From JBBSEX01 sp038239345 (GTDB lineage: Bacteria; Acidobacteriota; Terriglobia; Bryobacterales; Bryobacteraceae), in assembly GCA_038239345.1 (NCBI GenBank), contig JBBSEX010000016.1, positions 1 to 64,000 on the forward strand: a stretch of DNA of 64,000 nt, read 5' to 3'. A model generated the notes under the pieces. It did no database searches. It had not been told where the DNA came from and saw nothing but the letters and a program-made list of their open reading frames with translations. The position numbers and the translations under genes were made by a program. Shown one piece after another: positions 44,123 through 51,355 of the stretch (positions are counted from its first letter, which is position 1; each line of letters starts with the position of its first letter).

Positions 44123-44794
44123 CTAAACGTTAACCTTCCGCCGGCGGAGAATCTTGGCCAGTTCCGCCCGGCCGCGATTCAACCGCGATTTCACCGTTCC
44201 CTCCGGAACATTTAATACCTGGGCGATCTCCCGATATTCCAACTCTTCCAAATCGCGCAAGATCAATGTCTCGCGCAGTTCCGGCGACAGCTTCTGCAAG
44301 GCTCCCTGCAGGATCTCGCTTGCCTCGCGCCCAACCACCATCCCATCGGCCCGGGACATGGTCGCCGTTTTTTCTTCCAGCATAGGAAGCTGGTCTTCAA
44401 TGGAATCCGTCGCCCGCTCCAACTTCGTCCGGCGATAATGATCGATCAAAAGATTACGCGTCAATCTGGTCAACCAAACAGCGAACGATCCTTCACCGGC
44501 GCGAAAACTTTTCAAACTCTTAAACACGCGCAGAAAGACATCTTGTGTCAGATCCTGGGCTTCGTGGTCGCTCCCCGTAAACCGGTAACAAACCCCATAT
44601 ACCCGCCGGGTATGAACCTTTACGAGATCCTCCCAGGCGGTTTCATCGCCTGTCAGACAGCGCTGCACGAGTTGTACGTCGGCATCCATTGCGGCGCGAT
44701 CCGGAAATCCGTTACCCGCCCTCACCGGCGCCGTGGGATGCGTCCAACCCGCAAAGGGCGTGATAAGCTGTCCAACTGTAGCCGCTGCTGCCAT
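44123..44794 (-). CDS. ECF-type RNA polymerase sigma factor
   Basis: This sigma-70 family factor of 223 residues has regions 2 and 4 only. Region 2 contains WEDLVKVHTRRVYGVCYRF, DLTQDVFLRVFKSL and the -10-recognition segment SFAVWLTRLTRNLLIDHYRR. Region 4 contains LRDLEELEYREIAQVLNVPE and GTVKSRLNRGRAEL. The ATG at 44794 has GAGG six bases upstream; 44800 and a later ATG at 44689 (starting MDADVQLVQ, closer to the usual ECF start) are alternatives. It heads an operon with its anti-sigma factor and three membrane proteins. An inverted repeat at 44857-44887 may be a control site. Confidence 0.92.
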   Translation of the reverse strand: MAAAATVGQLITPFAGWTHPTAPVRAGNGFPDRAAMDADVQLVQRCLTGDETAWEDLVKVHTRRVYGVCYRFTGSDHEAQDLTQDVFLRVFKSLKSFRAGEGSFAVWLTRLTRNLLIDHYRRTKLERATDSIEDQLPMLEEKTATMSRADGMVVGREASEILQGALQKLSPELRETLILRDLEELEYREIAQVLNVPEGTVKSRLNRGRAELAKILRRRKVNV

Positions 44795-44856
44795 GATCAT
44801 CCTCGAACCGAATCGCTATCGTTATTGCATTCCTGTAATTACAACGAGGATTTATC

Positions 44857-44887
44857 ATGAGAAGTTCGCGTGAACTTAGTTTCTCAT
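44857..44887. promoter_or_regulatory. Nested inverted repeat upstream of the sigma-factor operon
   Basis: The sequence ATGAGAAGTTC (44857-44867), GCGT, then GAACTT and TTCTCAT (44881-44887) forms a nested inverted repeat: AAGTTC/GAACTT around a 4-base centre, with ATGAGAA/TTCTCAT outside after a 3-base asymmetry. It lies between the divergent sigma operon and the flippase-like gene. It could be an operator, and GAACTT on the minus strand resembles an ECF -35 element (GGAACTT), which would fit autoregulation. A transcript hairpin is the other option. Confidence 0.4.
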
Positions 44888-44943
44888 TCTAGCGTGAGCC
44901 AGCAACTGCGGTTCGGCATGCCCGTCAGGAGTTTTCACCCGCT

Positions 44944-45996
44944 TTGAAACCTGCCAACCGCCGCATTCGCCAAGGCGCGATTGCTATTAGCGTAGCCGCC
45001 GCCATTGGGGTGGCTTACTTGATCTGGCGTTGGCGATTTTCCGGGTTCCAATGGAGTGTCTTTGCGGCTACCTTCGCCGGAGTGAACTGGCTATGGTTAA
45101 GCCTCTCTATTGCCGGTATCCTATTGACTTATTACGGACGTGTCCTGCGCTGGGAGGTGATGTTGCGTCCTCTTTGCCCCCATCCGAGCCGTTGGCGACT
45201 GCTGAAAGCGACGACTATCGGGTTCACGGCCGTCGTCTTGTTCGGCAGGCCCGGGGAACTGGTTCGCCCCTACTTGATTAGCAAACAGGAAGGCGTTTCG
45301 TTCCCGTCGCAGATAGCGGCCTGGTTCCTGGAACGAATCTACGATCTTTTAATGGTGCTGCTGATATTTGGGGTGGCGCTGACGCAAGTGAGCCAAAGCG
45401 ATGTCCACCCGGGGCCCAAACTAAGCCTGGCATTGCAAGGGGGCGGCTACCTCGTTGGGGTTAGCGGCGCGGTCTGCCTGGCTATACTAGTTCTATACCG
45501 CCGCTTTTCTGGAAGGATTCAACAGCGATTAGTTGAAGCTTTGGGTTTTCTGCCCGATAAGTATCAAGAACGGATCGCCAAGTTACTGGCGGCGTTCGGC
45601 ACCGGAATGGAGTCGGCAAGGAGCGGTAATGCGCTCCTTTTGCTCCTGCTATACACCTTACTCGAGTGGGTGCTAATCGCATCCAGTTATCGATTCCTAT
45701 TCTGGGCCTTTCCAGCTACCGCGCACCTGACGCTGACGGACGTGCTAATCTTTCTTGGGTTCGTTTCGTTCGGAAGCGCCGTTCAAATTCCTGGTGTCGG
45801 CGGAGGCATGCAGGTTGCCGCGGTGTTGGTGTTTACTGAATTTTTTGGTATGCAGTTTGAAGTGGCGGCAGGATTAGCACTGGTCATCTGGCTGGTTTCC
45901 TTCGTCACCATCGTGCCGATTGGGCTCGGTCTGGCTCTCCACGAAGGGGTGAACTGGTCTAAATTGAGACACTTAGAGGAGTCCGCCGAATTATGA
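44944..45996 (+). CDS. Flippase-like integral membrane protein (UPF0104/AglD-MprF type)
   Basis: This 350-residue protein with about eight membrane helices matches the lysylphosphatidylglycerol synthetase-like/UPF0104 family: WLSLSIAGILLTYYGRVLRW, then FTAVVLFGRPGELVRPYL and ISKQEG in the conserved loop, and VQIPGVGGGMQVAAVLVF near the C-terminus. Members are thought to move lipid-linked substrates, but individual functions are unknown. The start is a TTG at 44944 with AGGAG about 12 bases upstream. Its stop overlaps the nrdR start (ATGA), so nrdR is translationally coupled. Confidence 0.87.
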   Translation: MKPANRRIRQGAIAISVAAAIGVAYLIWRWRFSGFQWSVFAATFAGVNWLWLSLSIAGILLTYYGRVLRWEVMLRPLCPHPSRWRLLKATTIGFTAVVLFGRPGELVRPYLISKQEGVSFPSQIAAWFLERIYDLLMVLLIFGVALTQVSQSDVHPGPKLSLALQGGGYLVGVSGAVCLAILVLYRRFSGRIQQRLVEALGFLPDKYQERIAKLLAAFGTGMESARSGNALLLLLLYTLLEWVLIASSYRFLFWAFPATAHLTLTDVLIFLGFVSFGSAVQIPGVGGGMQVAAVLVFTEFFGMQFEVAAGLALVIWLVSFVTIVPIGLGLALHEGVNWSKLRHLEESAEL

Positions 45997-46451
45997 CCTG
46001 CCCATTTTGCGGACATCGGGAAGACCGTGTCATCGACTCTCGGGAAAGTAAGGAAGGGGATGTGATCCGCCGCCGCCGGGAATGCCTATCCTGCGAACGG
46101 CGGTTTACCACCTATGAGAGAAGCGACGAAATCCCGTTCATGGTTATCAAGAAGGATGGGAGGCGGGAGAAGTTCGACCGTCAGAAAGTACTCTCCGGGT
46201 TGATGAAAGCTTGTGAGAAACGTCCCGTTGGTATGGGTAGGCTGGCGCAAACCGTGGACGATATTGAAGCGAAGCTGGGGGAAACCGCGGATCGGGAGAT
46301 GTCGACTACCGAGATCGGGGAATTGCTGATGGAGCACCTTCGCGGCTTGGACAAAATCGCCTATGTGCGTTTTGCTTCGGTATACCGCGACTTTCAGGAT
46401 GTCGAGGCATTTTTGGCGGAATTAAAGAACTTAGTGATGCAGAAACGATAG
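45993..46451 (+). CDS. nrdR: Transcriptional repressor NrdR
   Basis: This 152-residue protein has the typical zinc ribbon MTCPFCGH...CLSCERRFTTYER (Cys3, Cys6, Cys31, Cys34) and then the ATP-cone domain FMVIKKDGRREKFDRQKV. NrdR binds ATP/dATP and represses ribonucleotide reductase genes through NrdR boxes. Length and motifs are canonical. It overlaps the upstream membrane protein gene by 4 bases and is followed by a 219-base gap holding the rpoD promoter. No nrd gene is in the window. Confidence 0.97.
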   Translation: MTCPFCGHREDRVIDSRESKEGDVIRRRRECLSCERRFTTYERSDEIPFMVIKKDGRREKFDRQKVLSGLMKACEKRPVGMGRLAQTVDDIEAKLGETADREMSTTEIGELLMEHLRGLDKIAYVRFASVYRDFQDVEAFLAELKNLVMQKR

Positions 46452-46517
46452 ATCAAAGGCAGTGGCGAACTTGTTTGTAACTATGCACCAATTCGAAACA
46501 TCTTTTTAATTGAGGAC

Positions 46518-46546
46518 TTAACATCTTAACAGCTAAATGCTATACT
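46518..46546 (+). promoter_or_regulatory. Sigma-70 promoter of rpoD
   Basis: TTAACA at 46518-46523 and TATACT at 46541-46546 are separated by exactly 17 bases, each differing from consensus (TTGACA, TATAAT) at one position. The surroundings are AT-rich compared with the genes. The predicted start near 46553 gives an rpoD leader of about 118 bases. Confidence 0.7.
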
Positions 46547-46621
46547 CAAGGCCGATCCTCTTGTCGAAACGTGCCTTCTCAGAATCTCGAAGCTAGGCTG
46601 CGGGATCAAATTTTGCAATCA

Positions 46622-46665
46622 CCCCAATCTAACACATCCCGCCTGGCCGTGGATTGGGGGAGGTG
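46622..46665 (+). promoter_or_regulatory. rpoD leader hairpin abutting the ribosome binding site
   Basis: CCCCAATC at 46622-46629 is perfectly complementary to GATTGGGG at 46652-46659. Two further pairs, T-G and A-T, extend the stem inward to 10, with an 18-base loop. The 3' arm runs directly into the Shine-Dalgarno sequence (GGGAGGTG, ending at 46665), 5 bases before the GTG start. Such a hairpin could tune ribosome access. A regulatory role is inferred from position only. Confidence 0.5.
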
Positions 46666-46670
46666 AACCA

Positions 46671-48206
46671 GTGGATCAATTCGAAGACCAATTTACAGCC
46701 GAAACACATGAGCCTCTGGGCCTTCCCTTCGATGAGGAAGCTAATTTTTTTCATCCAGAAGAAGCTCATGAGGGTGAAGAATTCCCTGCCAGTCAGCAGG
46801 TGGAAGAGTCGATTTATACAGACGACCCGGTGCGAGTTTATCTCCGGGAAATGGGTGCTGTACCGCTACTGACCAGAGAGGGTGAAGTTGATCTTGCGCG
46901 CCGCATGGAACGCGGAAAATTGCGCATGCAGAAGGCTATCAGCCGCTCTGCCGTGATCCAGGCGAAAGTGATGGAAGCGGCGGAACTGATCAAACAAGAC
47001 CCGGAAGAAATTGATAACTACGTAGACCTCGGGGGCGATATTGAAGACGGCAGTACTGCCGATACCAAGCGCCGAAACGAGGTTCGCCAGCAATTCGCCG
47101 ATATTGTCGCGCTCCATAAAAAGCAGTTGCAGATGGGCGACAAGATTGAGGCGATTCCCGCCAACAATAAAAAGCTCCGCAAGAAGTGGCAAGGTAAACT
47201 GAGCCGCTGCCTGGTGGAAACCTCGCAATCCATCCGCCGTGTTCCGTTTCAGCTCCTGCAGTGGAAACTTTTCGGGAAGGACATTGAGCGCGCGGTAGAG
47301 GAAATTGGTCATCTGGAAGTCGAACTGCGGCGCTTGGAAGAGCGCGGCGGAGCGGCCAACCAGCCACGAATTCGCGAACTTCGCCGTGATATGCGCAAGC
47401 GGGAATCCGCCGCCGGAGCGCCGCTCATCGATTTACGCCATAGCCTGACGGTGATTCGTCATGGAGAAATTGAAGCCGAACGAGCCAAGAAAGATCTGGT
47501 GGAAGCCAATCTCCGCCTGGTGGTCTCGGTTGCCAAGAAATACGTTAACCGCGGCCTGCACCTTCTGGATCTGATCCAGGAAGGAAATATCGGTCTAATG
47601 CGCGCCGCCGATAAGTTTGAATATCGCCGCGGATATAAGTTTTCCACCTACGCCACGTGGTGGATTCGCCAAGCCATTACACGCGCCATCGCCGACCAGT
47701 CGCGGACCATCCGTATCCCGGTCCATATGAACGAAAGCATGAATAAATTTCTTCGTGCCACTCGTGAGCTGGAGAAGGAACTGGGGCGGGCGCCTGCTAA
47801 TGAGGAAATCAGCCGCCGAATGGACATTCCGGTGGAGAAGGTTCAGAAGCTAAAGACCATCTCCCGTGATCCGGTTTCGCTCGAGACGCCGGTTGGCCGC
47901 GACGGCGAATCGGCGCTGGGCGATCTTATCGAAGATCGCTGGGTGGGGTCGCCGGTTGATGCGGTGATCGATTCGAACGTCCGCGATGAGACGGCTAACA
48001 TCCTGAAAACGCTCTCTCCTAAAGAAGAGAAAGTCATCCGCCTGCGCTTCGGCATCGGCTGTGAGCGCGAGCATACGCTCGAGGAAATTGGACAAGAGTT
48101 CGATGTCACCCGCGAGCGAATCCGCCAGATCGAGGCGAAAGCTCTGCGCCAACTCCGTTCTCCGGAGCGGGCCCGGCACTTGCGCGCGCTACTCGCCGCG
48201 CGTTAG
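46671..48206 (+). CDS. rpoD: Primary RNA polymerase sigma factor RpoD
   Basis: This 511-residue sigma-70 factor has an acidic N-terminus, region 1.2 (DDPVRVYLREMGAVPLLTRE, about residues 51-70), and a non-conserved insert with basic helices. Region 2 follows (NLRLVVSVAKKYVNRGL, DLIQEGNIGLMRAADKF, FSTYATWWIRQAITRAI), then region 3 and region 4 (HTLEEIGQEFDVTRERIRQI, EAKALRQLR). All housekeeping signatures are intact. The start is a GTG at 46671 behind a strong GGGGAGGTG; an ATG frame at 46654 is a shadow. It has its own promoter, leader hairpin and downstream terminator. Confidence 0.97.
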   Translation: MDQFEDQFTAETHEPLGLPFDEEANFFHPEEAHEGEEFPASQQVEESIYTDDPVRVYLREMGAVPLLTREGEVDLARRMERGKLRMQKAISRSAVIQAKVMEAAELIKQDPEEIDNYVDLGGDIEDGSTADTKRRNEVRQQFADIVALHKKQLQMGDKIEAIPANNKKLRKKWQGKLSRCLVETSQSIRRVPFQLLQWKLFGKDIERAVEEIGHLEVELRRLEERGGAANQPRIRELRRDMRKRESAAGAPLIDLRHSLTVIRHGEIEAERAKKDLVEANLRLVVSVAKKYVNRGLHLLDLIQEGNIGLMRAADKFEYRRGYKFSTYATWWIRQAITRAIADQSRTIRIPVHMNESMNKFLRATRELEKELGRAPANEEISRRMDIPVEKVQKLKTISRDPVSLETPVGRDGESALGDLIEDRWVGSPVDAVIDSNVRDETANILKTLSPKEEKVIRLRFGIGCEREHTLEEIGQEFDVTRERIRQIEAKALRQLRSPERARHLRALLAAR

Positions 48207-48218
48207 TATTCAATAGTT

Positions 48219-48250
48219 TACCCGGGGTATCCATCAGGATCTCCCGGGTA
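48219..48250 (+). terminator. Hairpin terminator after rpoD
   Basis: TACCCGGG (48219-48226) pairs with CCCGGGTA (48243-48250). Inside, ATCC and GGAT pair around the ATCA loop, separated by a 2x2 mismatch. The 3' side continues CCCTTCTT, a weak pyrimidine tract rather than a run of T. It lies 12 bases after the rpoD stop and upstream of the receptor gene. Confidence 0.6.
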
Positions 48251-48313
48251 CCCTTCTTACACCGCCAGCTTCCGTAAACCGTCCGTAACACCCACAAGCT
48301 AAACTATGTCTAT

Positions 48314-51253
48314 ATGCTTAGATCTTTTGTTAGCCTCGCTCTAAGTGTGTTCTTACTTGCTTCGGCGGCATTCGCGCAGTCTGAAGTGGGTGGAGCCACA
48401 CTGAATGGGACAGTTTTTGACAGTAGCGGCGGAGTAGTCAGCGGCGCCAAGGTAACCATCACCGGCACGGATATCGGAGTCACCCGGACGACCGAGACAA
48501 CTTCGGGCGGCTTATATAGCTTCCCCCGCCTGACCGTTGGTACCTACGATATCTCTGTCGAACTTTCCGGATTCAAAACTTTAAATCGTAAGGGTCTTAA
48601 TTTGGGCATCGGCGCGGTTGCAACCGTCGATCTTACCCTTACGCTTGGCACCACGGCGGAGACCGTGAGCGTCAACGGCGATATCTCAGTTGTGGAGACC
48701 ACGCGCTCGCAGACCAGCACCGTCGTCAATGAGAGAGCCGTGGAAGAGCTTCCCATCAACGGCCGCAACTTTCTGGATTTCACGCTCTTAACCCCGGGCG
48801 TCGTCCGCGATCCAACCCGCTCGGGCGATCTGTCTTTCGGCGGGCAGCGCGGCACGGCTAATAGCCTGCTTGTGGATGGCACCGATGCTAATAACGTGTT
48901 CTACGGACAATCGGCCGGCCGTTCTGGCACGGGCCGCAGTCCGTACAGCTTCAGTCAGGATGCCGTCCAGGAATTCCAGGTAAATACCAACGGCTATGCG
49001 GCTGAAATCGGACGAGCTGGTGGCGGTGTGGTCAACGTGATCACGAAATCGGGTAGCAATCAATTCCATGGATCGGCTTTCGAATTCTTCCGCGATAAGG
49101 CTTTGAACGCCAACTCGTGGGAGAACAATCGCCGCGGTGCGCCCAAGCGAGCTTATCACTTCAACCAGTTCGGCGGCAGCATTGGCGGGCCGGTGGTGAA
49201 GAACAAGTTATTCTTCTTCTTCGATTATGACGGGCAACGTAACACCACGCCGAACACTGTATTTCTTGCGGTTGCGGCGCCGTCGGATGCAGCATCGCAG
49301 GCGGCTCTGGCTTCTCTGCAACCCTTTCTCCAATCCTATTCGAACAGCCTGAACAACAACGTCTATCTCGGCAAAGTCGATTGGCAGATTTCCGGCTCGC
49401 AGCGCTTCACCTTCCGCTATGATGGCAATCGCTTCAACGGCGTGAACTTTGAGAACAGTGGAAACGCCAGCGCGCTCGGCCACACCGGCAACAGCGACGT
49501 TAGTACCGACAATTTCGCGGGCATTCATACGCTGGTTATCGGACCGAAAGCCGTTCTCGAGTCGCGCTTTGTCTATCAACGCGATAATGAACCGGGCCAG
49601 GCGAATTCCACCGATCCGGAAGCCGTTATCCGCCAGAGTGGAACCACAGTCTTAAGTATCGGCCGCAACAGCTTTAGCCCCCGTTACGCTAATCTTCACG
49701 CTTTTCAGTGGGGTGAGAATTTCTCGTATGTCTACGGACGGCACACCATCAAGATCGGCGGCGATATTAATTTTGAACGTATCGCCAATTATTTCCCGGG
49801 CAACTTCAGCGGCTCCTACACGTTCAATTCGTATGCCGATTTCGCGAATAAGAATCCCTTCAGCTACACGCAAGCCTTTGCCGGAGCGGGCACCGATGGC
49901 GGCCTTTCTAACCCCGATTCCAACGAGTATGCCGTTTACCTGCAGGATTCCTGGCGGTTCAACGATCGGCTGACGCTGAACTATGGAATTCGCTACGATT
50001 TCTACAAGTACGCGCAGCCCAAGGTGAAGAATACCGATCCCGGCTTGGCCGCGCTCGGATTGGACACTTCGCGCATTCCGAAGCAGACGAACAATATCGG
50101 ACCGCGTTTTGGATTCGCCTATAAAGTGGACAATGCCGGAACGCTTGTTCTACGCGGCGGCTACGGCGTTTACTACGGACGCACTCCGTCCATCTTGACC
50201 GGAACCGCTTTCACGCAAAACGGTATCCAGGTTCAGACTTACACACTGAATACGGGTATTCCGACCTATCCGGCAATCCTGGCGGCTCCTCCAGCTTTGA
50301 ATCGCCGTCCCGATATTTTCGTTTTCGCGCCGAACTTCCTGTCGCCTTTGACGCAGCAGTGGAGCTTCAACATCGAGAAGCAACTGGCCCGGGATTACGC
50401 CGTCACCCTCGGCTATCTTGGCGTTCGTGGTGAGCATCTGGCACGTACCCGAGACATTAATCTGTTCCCGGAATCGCCGGTTCAAGGCTCCTACGCCAAT
50501 GGGACGCCGGTGACATTCCTGCAAACCAGTGCCTCCAACCGGCCCAACCCGAACTTCGGCCGTATCAGTATCGCCGATAGTGGCGCGGATTCCATCTATC
50601 ACGGCGTTTTCCTTCAATTGACCAAACGCTTCGCCCAGCGTTTCCAACTGCAGACTTCCTACACCTTCTCCAAGGTGCTGGACGACGCGCCAGATTCCAC
50701 CAGCGTCGTGGTTGGAGCCGACGATGCCAAGAACGCGCAAAATACATTGGCTCCGAATCTGGAACGCGGCCGGGGCAATACCGACATTCGCCATCGCTTC
50801 GTATTCTCCGGTGTGTGGGATATCAACTATGCAAACGGTATCTCGAATCGCGTGATGCGCGCCATCCTTGGCGGCTACCAGCTTTCTACAATTGCGACTC
50901 TGCAAAGCGGACGTCCTTATAACATCACTGCCGGTGGCGATGTGAATGGTGACGGCACTGCCCGTACCGATCGTCCGCCGTACGTCGGGCGCAACACGCT
51001 GGACGGTCCAAGCTTTCAGAACGTGGATGTCCGCTTTACGCGCGACATCTCGGTCTACAGGGAACGGGCAAAACTCCGGCTCATGTTTGAAGCTTTCAAT
51101 CTGACAAACCGAGCGAACTACAGCTCGATTTTAACCACGCAGTATAACTTCGCGGCGGCAACGCGAGTCTTCACGCCGGTGGCGACATTCGGTCTGCCCA
51201 CCGCAACATTCGATCCAAGAATTTTGCAGCTGGCCGCAAGATTTACGTTCTAG
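48314..51253 (+). CDS. TonB-dependent receptor with carboxypeptidase-regulatory-like domain
   Basis: This 979-residue outer-membrane receptor has a signal peptide (residues 1-22, ending AAFAQ) and a carboxypeptidase-regulatory-like domain (about 27-110: LNGTVFDSSGGVVSGAKVTI). A plug-like domain follows (NERAVEELPINGRNFLDFTL; GGVVNVITKSGSNQFHGSAF), then a large beta-barrel ending in the aromatic ARFTF expected for outer-membrane insertion. This 'Oar-like' receptor type is strongly expanded in Acidobacteriota. The ligand is unknown and no SusD-like partner lies nearby. It stands alone between the rpoD terminator and a strong hairpin. Confidence 0.92.
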   Translation: MLRSFVSLALSVFLLASAAFAQSEVGGATLNGTVFDSSGGVVSGAKVTITGTDIGVTRTTETTSGGLYSFPRLTVGTYDISVELSGFKTLNRKGLNLGIGAVATVDLTLTLGTTAETVSVNGDISVVETTRSQTSTVVNERAVEELPINGRNFLDFTLLTPGVVRDPTRSGDLSFGGQRGTANSLLVDGTDANNVFYGQSAGRSGTGRSPYSFSQDAVQEFQVNTNGYAAEIGRAGGGVVNVITKSGSNQFHGSAFEFFRDKALNANSWENNRRGAPKRAYHFNQFGGSIGGPVVKNKLFFFFDYDGQRNTTPNTVFLAVAAPSDAASQAALASLQPFLQSYSNSLNNNVYLGKVDWQISGSQRFTFRYDGNRFNGVNFENSGNASALGHTGNSDVSTDNFAGIHTLVIGPKAVLESRFVYQRDNEPGQANSTDPEAVIRQSGTTVLSIGRNSFSPRYANLHAFQWGENFSYVYGRHTIKIGGDINFERIANYFPGNFSGSYTFNSYADFANKNPFSYTQAFAGAGTDGGLSNPDSNEYAVYLQDSWRFNDRLTLNYGIRYDFYKYAQPKVKNTDPGLAALGLDTSRIPKQTNNIGPRFGFAYKVDNAGTLVLRGGYGVYYGRTPSILTGTAFTQNGIQVQTYTLNTGIPTYPAILAAPPALNRRPDIFVFAPNFLSPLTQQWSFNIEKQLARDYAVTLGYLGVRGEHLARTRDINLFPESPVQGSYANGTPVTFLQTSASNRPNPNFGRISIADSGADSIYHGVFLQLTKRFAQRFQLQTSYTFSKVLDDAPDSTSVVVGADDAKNAQNTLAPNLERGRGNTDIRHRFVFSGVWDINYANGISNRVMRAILGGYQLSTIATLQSGRPYNITAGGDVNGDGTARTDRPPYVGRNTLDGPSFQNVDVRFTRDISVYRERAKLRLMFEAFNLTNRANYSSILTTQYNFAAATRVFTPVATFGLPTATFDPRILQLAARFTF

Positions 51254-51262
51254 CGCCACTTG

Positions 51263-51306
51263 GGCGAAGATCGCAAAAGAGCCATTCCACTTTTGCGATC
51301 TTCGCC
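51263..51306 (+). terminator. Perfect 17-bp hairpin after the TonB-dependent receptor
   Basis: GGCGAAGATCGCAAAAG (51263-51279) is perfectly complementary to CTTTTGCGATCTTCGCC (51290-51306) around a 10-base loop, starting 9 bases after the receptor stop. No T-run follows (TGTCTTCCC). The position and stability favour a transcription terminator or an mRNA 3'-end stabiliser. Confidence 0.65.
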
Positions 51307-51355
51307 TGTCTTCCCGCAACCCACCACAGGATCCCGGTGTTAGCATTACAGACCG

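Noticed and set aside
46654..46872. ATG frame overlapping the rpoD start
   Set aside because: Its start region covers the rpoD Shine-Dalgarno sequence, and the product has no domain; the GTG at 46671 gives full RpoD.
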